Below, in pieces: positions 1 to 7,797 of a DNA stretch of 11,867 bases. The DNA lies in the NCBI GenBank assembly GCA_051000345.1, contig JBPCOJ010000058.1, forward strand, positions 1 through 11,867, written 5' to 3'. The notes under the pieces were generated by a model. It ran no database searches, was not told the origin of the DNA, and was given only the letters and a program-made list of their open reading frames with translations. A program made the translations under genes and the position numbers. The stretch is from JBHENC01 sp051000345 (GTDB taxonomy: Bacteria; Acidobacteriota; Blastocatellia; Pyrinomonadales; Pyrinomonadaceae). How positions within the stretch are numbered: the first letter of the stretch is position 1; the number at the start of each line of letters is the position of its first letter.

Positions 1-1151
1 TCGCCTTCACATCGCCGCGCGCCGAACGCGTGTTGCTGATCGACGATGCGCCGTCGGATGCAAGCCTTTATCTACGCGCCGCGATTGAAGCAGCGCTCGC
101 CGCAAACTCTGAAAAAACTTTGCCGGACGCGCTCGAAGAGAGGCACGAGTGGCCTGCAAAAATTTCCGACCTTGAACCTTACTCGCATGTCCTTCTAACT
201 CTGCACGACACTCCGCGCGCAGAGGAATTGAACATCATCAAAGAATACGCGCGCGCCGGCGGAATCGTCTGGCTATGGCTTGCGCGCGATGCGAACGCGG
301 CGGCATGGAGCGCGGCGACGCAAACCGATGCGGGGCAGTGTTTGCCGTTTTCGCAGTTCAAGCGAATCGAAGCGGCGCGTAATCTGAACTTCGTTGCGAC
401 GGATGCGGACGCCGCTCCTTTGCGTTTTATGTCCGAAAAATCCATCGAAGCTTTGCCGGGCGTCGGCGTGCGTTCGGCCTACGAGCTTACGCCGCGCGAG
501 AACGCCGCGACGCTGCTGCGCTGGAACAACACGAGCGCGCCTGCCTTCGTCACGATGAAATTCGGCGAAGGCATGGTGCTGTTGTGCGCAACTTCGGTTG
601 AGCGCGCCGCCAGCGACTTCGGTCAATCCACGGCGCTGCCCGCGCTTGCTTCCGCAGTCTTGCGCGTCCCGGAAGCGATGCGCGAACCGCTCTCGCAAAC
701 GCTCGGCGAGCCTGTGCATTTGAATCTTTTGCCGGACACCTTAATTAAGATCACGGACGCGAAAGGTCATGCTGTGACAGGGCGCGCGGGCGAACTCGTC
801 TCGCGTGCCGCAAACTTTTTCCCGGAGCCGGGAATCTATCGCGCCGAATGGACGAACGGCACAGAGTATCTGGCGCTCAATGCACCCGCTGCGGAATCCG
901 AGCGTGCGCTTGCCAGCACAGAGGAAATTAAAAAGTTTTTCACGGATGAAGAAACTGCCGCTAAAGAAGACGCCGCTAAGGGAAATGTCACGCAGATAGG
1001 CAGGATTGATTCAGGGCGCGATTCAATAGAGCGGCGCGGCGGCGCTTGGCGATATTTTTTTCTCGCCGCTTTTGTGTTGCTCGTCGCCGAATTGTTCGTC
1101 GCGCGAAACAAACTGCGAACACACAGCGCGGCTTTCGATGACTTATCATAG
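1..1151 (+). CDS. BatA-like membrane protein, C-terminal part (5' end outside window)
   Basis: The frame is open from the first complete codon at base 3, so the gene starts upstream of the window; the GTG at 30 is internal. The visible 382 residues resemble the C-terminal half of BatA/'aerotolerance' family proteins. They begin with a Rossmann-like stretch (ERVLLIDDAPSDASLYLRAAI), then a segment like a glutamine-amidotransferase fold (YSHVLLTLHD, then KEYARAGGIVWLW), then a beta-rich part containing FGEGMVLLCATSVERAASDFG. A single transmembrane helix lies near the end (WRYFFLAAFVLLVAELFVA, about residues 340-358 counted from the GTG), followed by a short basic tail. In known homologues the missing N-terminal half carries two membrane helices and often a vWA domain. 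Such genes usually follow moxR and a DUF58 gene. The downstream gene starts 23 bp after the stop, suggesting one operon. The family is clear by pattern; the cellular role is not established. Confidence 0.75.
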   Translation, partial: AFTSPRAERVLLIDDAPSDASLYLRAAIEAALAANSEKTLPDALEERHEWPAKISDLEPYSHVLLTLHDTPRAEELNIIKEYARAGGIVWLWLARDANAAAWSAATQTDAGQCLPFSQFKRIEAARNLNFVATDADAAPLRFMSEKSIEALPGVGVRSAYELTPRENAATLLRWNNTSAPAFVTMKFGEGMVLLCATSVERAASDFGQSTALPALASAVLRVPEAMREPLSQTLGEPVHLNLLPDTLIKITDAKGHAVTGRAGELVSRAANFFPEPGIYRAEWTNGTEYLALNAPAAESERALASTEEIKKFFTDEETAAKEDAAKGNVTQIGRIDSGRDSIERRGGAWRYFFLAAFVLLVAELFVARNKLRTHSAAFDDLS

Positions 1152-1174
1152 CGCTTTCAATCGTCAAATTTCTT

Positions 1175-3667
1175 ATGAGCGTCTCATCGCCAGCCATCAC
1201 AATCGACCCGCGCGAAACAAATCGTTCCGTTGATGTTCGCGCGCAGTTGCTTCGCCTGCATTTCCGCCGCAGGCTTTGGCGAGCCTGCGCGCGCGTGCTG
1301 TTAGCTGTGGCGTGCTTGCTCGCGCTGTGCTGCGCCGCCGCTTTTCTCGATTACCTGTGGCCTGTAAGACGCGTCTGGCGTATCGCGTTTGCTTCAACAA
1401 TATGGTTCGCCGCTTCACTTGCCGCCGCGCATACAGTGTGGAACTTGATTAAGAAACGAACGCTCGTTGAAATTGCGCGCGACATAGAACAAGCGGCTGG
1501 CAGCAAACAAAACGCGCTCGTCACTTTTGCCGAGCTTATGCAGAAACAAACGGCGACAGCCGCCGCAGCAACAATAACAACGGATGCGACGGCGACAGAC
1601 GCGACTGATTCGCCTCAATCGCACAGTTTCGGTCAATCGTATTTGTTCGCACGATTGCGTACCCACGCGCAAAGTGAACTCCACGCGATGAATCGAATTT
1701 TCGTTCAGCCGCACAGCGATTTTCAGCGCCATGCCGCAATGCTCTGTTTCGCGTTGGTGTTGCTGCTCGCGCTTCGTTTCGCTGCGCCGCTTGCGTTCGC
1801 GCGTGAAACGAAACGCGTGCTGTTGTTTTCACCCGACGACGATGTGGCGCGACAATTCGGTAAAGGAGGCGAAGCAGCGGCGGGCGATGATGCGAATGAT
1901 CCGAACTCTGCGGTTGTGATAGACGATTTTCGCGTGCGCGTGCTGCCGCCGTCTTACAGCGGCTTGAGCGCGCAAGATGTCTCTAACAGCGATGCGCCTG
2001 TTCGCGTGCTCAAAGGATCGCAAATTGAAATAACCTTGCACGCACGCGGTGCCGGAGTCGAAAAGGCTTTTATTCGTTACGCCGGTGCGATGAACGCGAT
2101 GCGCGCCCTCGAAGCAAATCGTTTTGTCGGAACATTCAACGCGTCGGCAAGCGGCGCTTTTGAAACAGGCATCATTACGCAGGATGAAACACGCCCGCCC
2201 GCGCCCTTTGTGCGCGCCGTCGAAGTCTATGCGGACGCCGCTCCCGAAGCGCGCCTTACGGAGCCTGCTGCGGATCAATTGCTGCGCCGCGTGCCTGATC
2301 GCCCCGTCGTTGTGCGCTGGACGGCACGCGATGATCTGGGATTGCAAAACGCTTCCTTGCATTTCATCAAGAGTCGCGGTGAAGGCGATGCCGCGAAGTT
2401 CACGAGCGGCGAAATATCAGCAGGCCAGACGACGCGTCCCGATGCAAGAGAGTGGCGCGGGCAAACAGCGCTCGATCTGGCGCGGCTGGACATGCAGGCG
2501 GGCGACACGCTCGTTTTCTGGATCGAAGCGCGCGACCGCAATCCGTTTGCGAACAACACGGGGCGCTCCGCGAGCTTATCAATCGCCATTAAGGGAGCGG
2601 AAGTTTTCAAACTCGATTTGAGCGATCTACGTCCAAGCGAAGTCGGGCGCTTTCTCCTGAGCGAGCGCTTGATCCTGATGCACACGGAGAAGCTGCACAA
2701 CGAGCGCACGCGCCTCGCGCAAAACGAATTTACGAGACGCGCCAACATCATCGCCGCCGAACAACGCGAATTCAAAAACTCCTTCAACGATTACATCAAC
2801 ATCGAAGGCGCTGCCGGAGAAGACGCGCACGGCAGCGGCGGCACGGCGACGACAACAGCAGAAGCAGCAGGGCAAGAAGTGTCGAGCGTTGAAGCACAAG
2901 CGCAAGCCGCCGCCGACGAGCGCACGGAGATTCACAATCACGGCATTCCCGAACCGCCGCCCGGCTCTCCCGCTTCCGTCAAAGAAATGACGCTCGCCAT
3001 CAACGCGATGTGGAACGCGGAAGATGCTTTGTCAGCCAGCGACACGGCGAAGGCACTCGGGTTTGAACGCGACGCGCTGACGAGGCTCAAGCGCGCGCAG
3101 GCTGCCGTGCGTTACGTGCCACCGGTTCTGCCGCGCAGCAAGCCGCTCGATCTCAAGCGGCGTTATGCGGGCGAACTCGCGGAAATAAAAACGCAGCTCG
3201 AGAAACTCGCCAGCCGCTCTGCGCCGAAGGAAGCCGCGCCCGTTCGCCTCGCGCTCACAGACGCTTACAATGCGCTTGCCGATTTACAATCAACGCTCGG
3301 CGTCCCCATCGTCGGACGCGCCAGCGCCCTTGCCCGCGCGCGAGATAAATCGAGCGCGGCAGCCAACCGTCTCGTTTCGCTCGGCGGCGACCATGCGGCG
3401 ACGATTGCCGAAGCCGCAGGCCAATTGCGCATTGTCGAAACTGAACTACGACATTTTGAGACGAGCGGCGCGAACGAGGATTTTGCGGCGCGTTTATCCA
3501 AGCCGCTCGCTCTGCTTGCGCAGGCTGCATCGAACTTGTATGCCATCGCGGAGCAAAGCACGCACGGCAGCAGCGGCGTCGATGCGGGCGCGAGTGCGTT
3601 TGCGCCGTCCGATGATGCGCGTGCCGATGAATATTTTCGCCGCCTGATGCGCCGCCGGATGCCATAA
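1175..3667 (+). CDS. DUF4175-like large membrane protein
   Basis: An 830-residue protein starting at the ATG 23 bp after the previous stop; no clear Shine-Dalgarno is visible. Two hydrophobic helices lie at about residues 40-60 and 70-90, and a third at 188-208. Residues 91-125 resemble the 'ARDIEQAAGSKQNALVTF' segment that follows the helices in DUF4175-type proteins. A periplasmic beta-rich region follows, with VLPPSYSGLSAQD (256-268), KGSQIEITLHA (280-290), ARDDLGLQNASLHF (384-397) and GDTLVFWIEARDRNP (443-457); these are the recurring motifs of this family. The C-terminal half (485-800) is Ala/Arg/Glu-rich and predicted helical or coiled. Ala/Thr-rich inserts occur at 125-145 and 550-590. 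It sits between BatA-like and amidotransferase-like membrane proteins, consistent with a shared envelope complex. I infer membrane anchoring with most of the mass in the periplasm. No enzymatic motif is visible, and the function is unknown. Confidence 0.7.
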   Translation: MSVSSPAITIDPRETNRSVDVRAQLLRLHFRRRLWRACARVLLAVACLLALCCAAAFLDYLWPVRRVWRIAFASTIWFAASLAAAHTVWNLIKKRTLVEIARDIEQAAGSKQNALVTFAELMQKQTATAAAATITTDATATDATDSPQSHSFGQSYLFARLRTHAQSELHAMNRIFVQPHSDFQRHAAMLCFALVLLLALRFAAPLAFARETKRVLLFSPDDDVARQFGKGGEAAAGDDANDPNSAVVIDDFRVRVLPPSYSGLSAQDVSNSDAPVRVLKGSQIEITLHARGAGVEKAFIRYAGAMNAMRALEANRFVGTFNASASGAFETGIITQDETRPPAPFVRAVEVYADAAPEARLTEPAADQLLRRVPDRPVVVRWTARDDLGLQNASLHFIKSRGEGDAAKFTSGEISAGQTTRPDAREWRGQTALDLARLDMQAGDTLVFWIEARDRNPFANNTGRSASLSIAIKGAEVFKLDLSDLRPSEVGRFLLSERLILMHTEKLHNERTRLAQNEFTRRANIIAAEQREFKNSFNDYINIEGAAGEDAHGSGGTATTTAEAAGQEVSSVEAQAQAAADERTEIHNHGIPEPPPGSPASVKEMTLAINAMWNAEDALSASDTAKALGFERDALTRLKRAQAAVRYVPPVLPRSKPLDLKRRYAGELAEIKTQLEKLASRSAPKEAAPVRLALTDAYNALADLQSTLGVPIVGRASALARARDKSSAAANRLVSLGGDHAATIAEAAGQLRIVETELRHFETSGANEDFAARLSKPLALLAQAASNLYAIAEQSTHGSSGVDAGASAFAPSDDARADEYFRRLMRRRMP

Positions 3668-3734
3668 CTAATTGATTGTCGTTTCAAGGAAAAGAATTAC
3701 CTCAAAGAAAAGAATTGCCGCGCCGATAATCCGA

Positions 3735-6206
3735 ATGCACGCTTCGTTAAATATCTTCGCCCTGACATTGACGTTTGATTTCGACGGCAAACTCTGGCGC
3801 ACCGTGTTCGTCGCTGCGCTCGCCTTAATCGTGTTTGCGCTCGTGTCTTACCACTCGACTTTGCAGGCACACCGGCCTCGCGTGCGCCTCGTTTTGATTG
3901 CATTGCGCGGCGTTTCGTTATTGCTCGTCGCCTGCGCGCTATCTGGATTGCATGTTGGTTACGACATCGTCGCCACCGCGCGCGTATTGCTTTACCATCA
4001 GACGAATCGAGCGGGCATCGATGCGGCGGGCGTGAGCGCAAACGACGTTTCGCGCGGATCGAATGTTGACGATGAGATGTTGCGGGAGACCGCCGACGCG
4101 CTCGCCGGGAAGAACATCGAGAGGGTGATTCTTGACCGGATAAACGACGTGGCGGAGATGAAACGCGCGGGTGATTTCAGCGCGGCGGTGCTATTGACGA
4201 ATGGTGCTATGACTGCTGAAGAAGCGAGCCGCGTCGTTCATCAAACAAGCGCAGCGGCAAACGGCGCGCCCGTTTATGTAGTCGGCGATTTTGATTTTTC
4301 GCAAGGCGGCCGCGTCGCTTTGCAAAGTGCCGTGTCTGTGAGCGGCAGTGTTTGGCGCGGCGTGCCTGTGGCGGTGCGCTGTGTGGTTCACGGGCGCGGC
4401 ATGAGCGGGCGCGAATCGCTGGTTACGATCACGGATGATACGGAGGCCATACGCGCTTCGACGAAAGTGCGTTGGACAACGAGCGATGAGTGGCAGACAG
4501 TTGTGTTGCGTGTGACGCCGAAGGTAAGCGGATGGACAAACTTTGCCGCGCACGTCGAAGCGGCGGGCGGCGGCAACGGTGAAGATACGGCGACGCTTGT
4601 GCGTTCCTTTGCGCTTTACGCGGAAGAACATCGCGTGCGCGTGCTGTTCTTCGAGGGCGAGCCGACATGGGAAGCGAAGTTTATCCGCCGCGCGCTTACA
4701 GAGTCCGGCTTATTCGACACGGATTATTTCGCACAGGTCAGCCGCGCCGCTGCCGTCGGCATTGCCAAAGATCGAAAAAATAAGAACACGGCGGACAGCG
4801 AGGATGCGGCGCAGAAGATGTCAGATGGCGTTGGTGAAGACCAGCGTGCGGCAGAAGATATTGGTGGTGCCGCAGGACGAGATAGTGCGGGAAAGGATGC
4901 GCCCGAAGCGAAGCTGCACGAAGCGCTTTCGAGCGCGGCGCGGCTGAACGCATACGATTGCGTGATCGTCGGAGCGACGCCGGAAGCGTTGCTGTCCGCA
5001 GCCGAAGCCGCGCGCTTGCGTGATTGGGTCGAGCGACGCGGCGGCGGTCTCGTCGTGCTCGGCGGAAATAGTTTCGCCGGATCAATCGCCGCGCCGAACG
5101 GGAAACTTTATTCTTTGCTGCCCGCCGGAATCGATTCGCGTTCGCTTGCCTCCGCACTGCAGCAACGCGCGTTGGGCGTGCCGTTGGAAGCAGATGAAAT
5201 GCGCGGCGGTGTTGCCTTAACCCCGACGGAAACAGGAGCGGGCGGCGCTCTCGCCGGTTACAGAGACGCGCGCGAAGCAGCCGAAACAGCCCGCGCAGTT
5301 CATGGAAACGCGGCGGCAAATCGCGTGTTGCTTTCCGGCGAGGGGTTTCGTTTGAGTGCGTTGCGTGCGGGCGCATTCGCGCTTGCGACATCCGGCACGG
5401 CGGGCGCTGATGGAACAAGCGATACGGGCGCGCCGCTCATCGTCGCGATGCGCAATGGCGCGGGACGCACGCTGCTTTTCGCTCCGGCAGATTCATGGCG
5501 CATACGCACCTCAGCAGCCGCGAGCAGCACCATGCAAAACGAAACCGGCGATGCCTTTGCTGCTTTGTGGCAGGGACTTTTGCTGTGGTCTGCGATGGGC
5601 GCGCGCGCACCCGTCGAAATGGCTCTAAGCGTGGATTCGCCGGGCGCGGGCAGCGAAGTCGCGGCGGAACTGCGCGTGCGAGATGTCTCATTCAACGCTC
5701 TGAAAATCGAAAAGATGAATGCGCATCTACAACGCATAAGCGAAGGCGTTGAGGAGAATAAAAGCGGCGAAGAGAATTCGGCTGACACGACAAACGAGAT
5801 AATGGAAACAATACAGGTAGCCTTTGCGCCGGACAGCGAAGACGCGAGCTTGTGGCGCGCGCACTTCAAAGCACCCGCGCGCGGACGTTTTGTTTTAGAG
5901 GCAGACTATACGGCGGCGGGCGGCAAAAAGGGAAACGCGTCGAAACTTTTTATAACCGTCGCTACGCCAATTCTCGAAGCGGGCGCGGCGAGCGATGCGC
6001 TCAATCGAGCCGCGCGGGAAACAAGCGGCCAAGTTTTCAATCGCACGCAAATGCCCTCGCTCGCCGCGAAACTACTCGCGCTGCCCGGACACGGTAAAAA
6101 AGTGCCGCGCGTTTGGGAACTGCGCACATGGTGGCCGCTCGCTATCATCGTTTCGCTGCTGCTCGCCACAGAATGGTTTCTACGCCGCTGGTGGCAAGTG
6201 GATTGA
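3735..6206 (+). CDS. Membrane protein with degenerate vWA-like region and glutamine-amidotransferase-like domain
   Basis: I chose the ATG at 3735 (823 residues), which gives an N-terminus just before the first helix. A TTG at 3672 would add 21 basic residues and start 4 bp after the previous stop. Neither start has a convincing ribosome binding site, so the start is uncertain. Helices lie at about residues 22-38 and 52-70. Residues 80-185 look like a vWA fold (AAVLLTNGAMT at 150-160 matches the usual 'LLTDG' strand) but lack a DxSxS metal-binding motif. After a beta-rich part comes VRVLFFEGEPTWEAKFIRRAL (301-321) and YDCVIVGATPEALL...LRDWVERRGGGLVVLGG (407-444), typical of GATase1-like domains in such proteins. 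I see no catalytic Cys-His-Glu set. A charged low-complexity insert (about 345-395) interrupts this domain. A final helix lies at about 798-815 with a short tail. It is the third gene of the apparent operon. The role is inferred to be structural or regulatory in the envelope. Confidence 0.7.
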   Translation: MHASLNIFALTLTFDFDGKLWRTVFVAALALIVFALVSYHSTLQAHRPRVRLVLIALRGVSLLLVACALSGLHVGYDIVATARVLLYHQTNRAGIDAAGVSANDVSRGSNVDDEMLRETADALAGKNIERVILDRINDVAEMKRAGDFSAAVLLTNGAMTAEEASRVVHQTSAAANGAPVYVVGDFDFSQGGRVALQSAVSVSGSVWRGVPVAVRCVVHGRGMSGRESLVTITDDTEAIRASTKVRWTTSDEWQTVVLRVTPKVSGWTNFAAHVEAAGGGNGEDTATLVRSFALYAEEHRVRVLFFEGEPTWEAKFIRRALTESGLFDTDYFAQVSRAAAVGIAKDRKNKNTADSEDAAQKMSDGVGEDQRAAEDIGGAAGRDSAGKDAPEAKLHEALSSAARLNAYDCVIVGATPEALLSAAEAARLRDWVERRGGGLVVLGGNSFAGSIAAPNGKLYSLLPAGIDSRSLASALQQRALGVPLEADEMRGGVALTPTETGAGGALAGYRDAREAAETARAVHGNAAANRVLLSGEGFRLSALRAGAFALATSGTAGADGTSDTGAPLIVAMRNGAGRTLLFAPADSWRIRTSAAASSTMQNETGDAFAALWQGLLLWSAMGARAPVEMALSVDSPGAGSEVAAELRVRDVSFNALKIEKMNAHLQRISEGVEENKSGEENSADTTNEIMETIQVAFAPDSEDASLWRAHFKAPARGRFVLEADYTAAGGKKGNASKLFITVATPILEAGAASDALNRAARETSGQVFNRTQMPSLAAKLLALPGHGKKVPRVWELRTWWPLAIIVSLLLATEWFLRRWWQVD

Positions 6207-6344
6207 CATAGAGGCATGAGACATTGATTAGAAGCTAGAATGAAGATAAGCGAATGACATCAATTTATTCTGTCTCCTGACTTCTGACGCCTGAATACCG
6301 TCATTTCGGCATCGCAGAGCACTGTTTGCGCGTCTAAGCCTCGT
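6207..6344. other. Intergenic spacer between envelope operon and metallopeptidase gene
   Basis: A 138-bp AT-richer spacer separates the GATase-like gene from the lipoprotein peptidase gene. It contains a heptamer tandem repeat (listed separately). I see no convincing rho-independent terminator and no strong promoter. A TTGATT near 6225 with a poor -10 is the best candidate and is weak. No small gene is supported here. Confidence 0.6.
6268..6295. repeat. Short tandem heptamer repeat (four units)
   Basis: Four contiguous 7-bp units are readable: TTCTGTC, TCCTGAC, TTCTGAC and GCCTGAA, sharing a YYCTGAY-type core. This resembles the short tandemly repeated heptamers known from intergenic regions of cyanobacteria and, as I recall, similar 'tcctgacttctga' runs in other genomes. 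Whether it is a dispersed family in this genome cannot be judged from one copy. Confidence 0.55.
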
Positions 6345-7688
6345 ATGTTTGCTCAAAGAAAAAGTTTGATTTTGTGCGGCTTGATGGCGATTCTGGCGTT
6401 CGCCGTTTCGTGTGAAGATAAACGCACTGTGCGCGCTCATGTGACGGCAACGGGAGCCTTGATGCCTATCGCAAGAACTCTGCCGCCGCTGCCCGCGCGC
6501 CCGCTCTCTGCGAAATTGCAGGAAATGCGCGAACGGCAAATGGCTGTCGCGTCGACGCTGCGCGAGCTGGCGTGGACGCAGGACGTCGGCATGTCGGAGT
6601 TGTCCGGCTGGGAATACGGCACGCGGACAAGCGAGATGGCGGAAATTTTGGGCGGCGACGAATTGCGCGCGCTCGGACGCCTCGCGGCGGCGGGCGGCGT
6701 GCTGCCCGAAGGAATCGATCTGGCGCAGCTTGCGGCGAGCTTCACGGCGGCCTCTGCGGGCGCGACTTATTCGCCGCTCGATAAGCAAGTATTGCTCGTC
6801 GGCGATTTCAAAAACGATTCCTTGCTGACACACGAATTCGTTCACGCGCTGCAAGATCAGAATTTCGATTTGATGAAACTGCTGCTGGTACGCCCGTACA
6901 ATTTTGATCGCACCGAAGCGCTGTTCGCCGTGATCGAAGGCGACGCGATGAACGTGCAGCGGCGCGCCGAAGAAACAGACGCCCTTTACGCGCGCCGCCC
7001 GCTCGATGACATCACGCGCGCGGAGAATAATCGCTTCAAAGAGTACCGCGAGGAAATCGGCAAAATGTTTCCGCCGCTTTTAACCGAAAGTTTTATTTTC
7101 CGTTACAGAGACGGCGCGCGTTTCGTCGAAGCAATTCGTCGTCGCGGCGGCGAGCGCGCGGTGGATGAATTGTTTCGCCGCCCGCCCGCGTCGAGCGAAC
7201 AGATTCTGCACACGGAAAAATATTTGTCGAACGAAGCGCCGCAAGTCATCAATATAGATGAACAAGCGTTCGGCGAAAATAGCTGGACGATGGCAGCTTC
7301 GACGCCGCTCGGCGAAATCGGCATTCGCGGATTGCTGCTGAAAGAATTGCCGGAGCGTGAAGCGGCGCGCGCGGCAGCGGGCTGGGGCGGCGATTGCGCG
7401 TATCTTTTCGAGAACAAACAAAAAAGCGGAGCGCGGCTTTTCGTGTGGAAAACGAGTTGGGATAAGCCTGCGGACGCGGACGAATTTTTCCGCGCTTATA
7501 ACTCTCTGCAACGCACACACGGCAACGCTTCTTCCACAGGCCAATCGAGCAGCGGGCAGACTGCACAGACGAGTTGGCGCGACGGCGGCGGACGCCTGAC
7601 GATTGTGCGGCGCGAGGCGGGCAGCGTCATCGTCGTGCGCGGCGAAGACACGGATGCAACGACGGCGCTTGAATGGACTGTACGTTAA
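6345..7688 (+). CDS. Putative lipoprotein zinc metallopeptidase (HExxH, gluzincin-like)
   Basis: A 447-residue protein beginning MFAQRKSLILCGLMAILAF, with a signal peptide and a lipobox-like AVSC, so Cys23 is the probable lipidated residue. The key motif is HEFVH at residues 163-167 in the context LLTHEFVHALQDQNFDL, followed by AVIEGDAM with Glu198 as the likely third zinc ligand; this spacing fits a zincin. Downstream, YRDGARFVEAIRRRGGERAV (254-273), SSEQILHTEKYL (283-294) and AAAGWGGDCAYLFE (343-356) match a recurrent bacterial family of HExxH lipoproteins annotated only as hypothetical or peptidase-like. A Ser/Thr/Gln-rich stretch lies at 394-409. The start ATG has no obvious ribosome binding site. 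It lies 138 bp after the envelope operon on the same strand, so co-transcription is possible but not shown. I infer a membrane-anchored periplasmic protease; the substrate is unknown. Confidence 0.72.
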   Translation: MFAQRKSLILCGLMAILAFAVSCEDKRTVRAHVTATGALMPIARTLPPLPARPLSAKLQEMRERQMAVASTLRELAWTQDVGMSELSGWEYGTRTSEMAEILGGDELRALGRLAAAGGVLPEGIDLAQLAASFTAASAGATYSPLDKQVLLVGDFKNDSLLTHEFVHALQDQNFDLMKLLLVRPYNFDRTEALFAVIEGDAMNVQRRAEETDALYARRPLDDITRAENNRFKEYREEIGKMFPPLLTESFIFRYRDGARFVEAIRRRGGERAVDELFRRPPASSEQILHTEKYLSNEAPQVINIDEQAFGENSWTMAASTPLGEIGIRGLLLKELPEREAARAAAGWGGDCAYLFENKQKSGARLFVWKTSWDKPADADEFFRAYNSLQRTHGNASSTGQSSSGQTAQTSWRDGGGRLTIVRREAGSVIVVRGEDTDATTALEWTVR

Positions 7689-7715
7689 GCTGCAAATAAA
7701 AACGCGCAAAACTCT

Positions 7716-7743
7716 TTGCGTGAAGCGAGCGCCGGAGTATACT
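7716..7743 (+). promoter_or_regulatory. Sigma70-like promoter upstream of FecR-domain gene
   Basis: TTGCGT at 7716-7721 and TATACT at 7738-7743 are separated by 16 bp. They lie about 55 bp upstream of the FecR-domain start, in the 109-bp gap after the peptidase gene. Each box is one mismatch (-10) or two mismatches (-35) from the sigma70 consensus. Transcription would begin near 7750. Confidence 0.5.
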
Positions 7744-7784
7744 CACCTTAACCCGTTTCTCTCTTCGCAGCTTGCAGCCTTTTC

Positions 7785-7790
7785 AGGAGA
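7785..7790 (+). promoter_or_regulatory. Strong ribosome binding site fixing the FecR-domain start
   Basis: AGGAGA sits 7 bp before the ATG at 7798. It favours this start over the longer open frame beginning at 7603, which overlaps the peptidase gene and would put the signal peptide internally. Confidence 0.8.
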
Positions 7791-7797
7791 AGTGATT

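Noticed and set aside
3672..3734. TTG start 4 bp after the DUF4175-like gene
   Set aside because: No ribosome binding site, and it adds only a basic stretch before the expected N-terminus. It is kept as an alternative start.
4738..5418. Arg-rich antisense open frame within the GATase-like gene
   Set aside because: The composition (Arg/His/Pro-rich) is typical of a shadow frame, and the opposite strand carries clear family motifs.
6207..6344. Terminator or promoter in the spacer
   Set aside because: No GC-rich hairpin with a T tract, and only a weak -35/-10 pair, so not listed as a site.
7603..7797. Longer start for the FecR-domain gene
   Set aside because: It overlaps the peptidase gene by 86 bp and places the signal peptide at residue 66. 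AGGAGA and a promoter point to the ATG at 7798.
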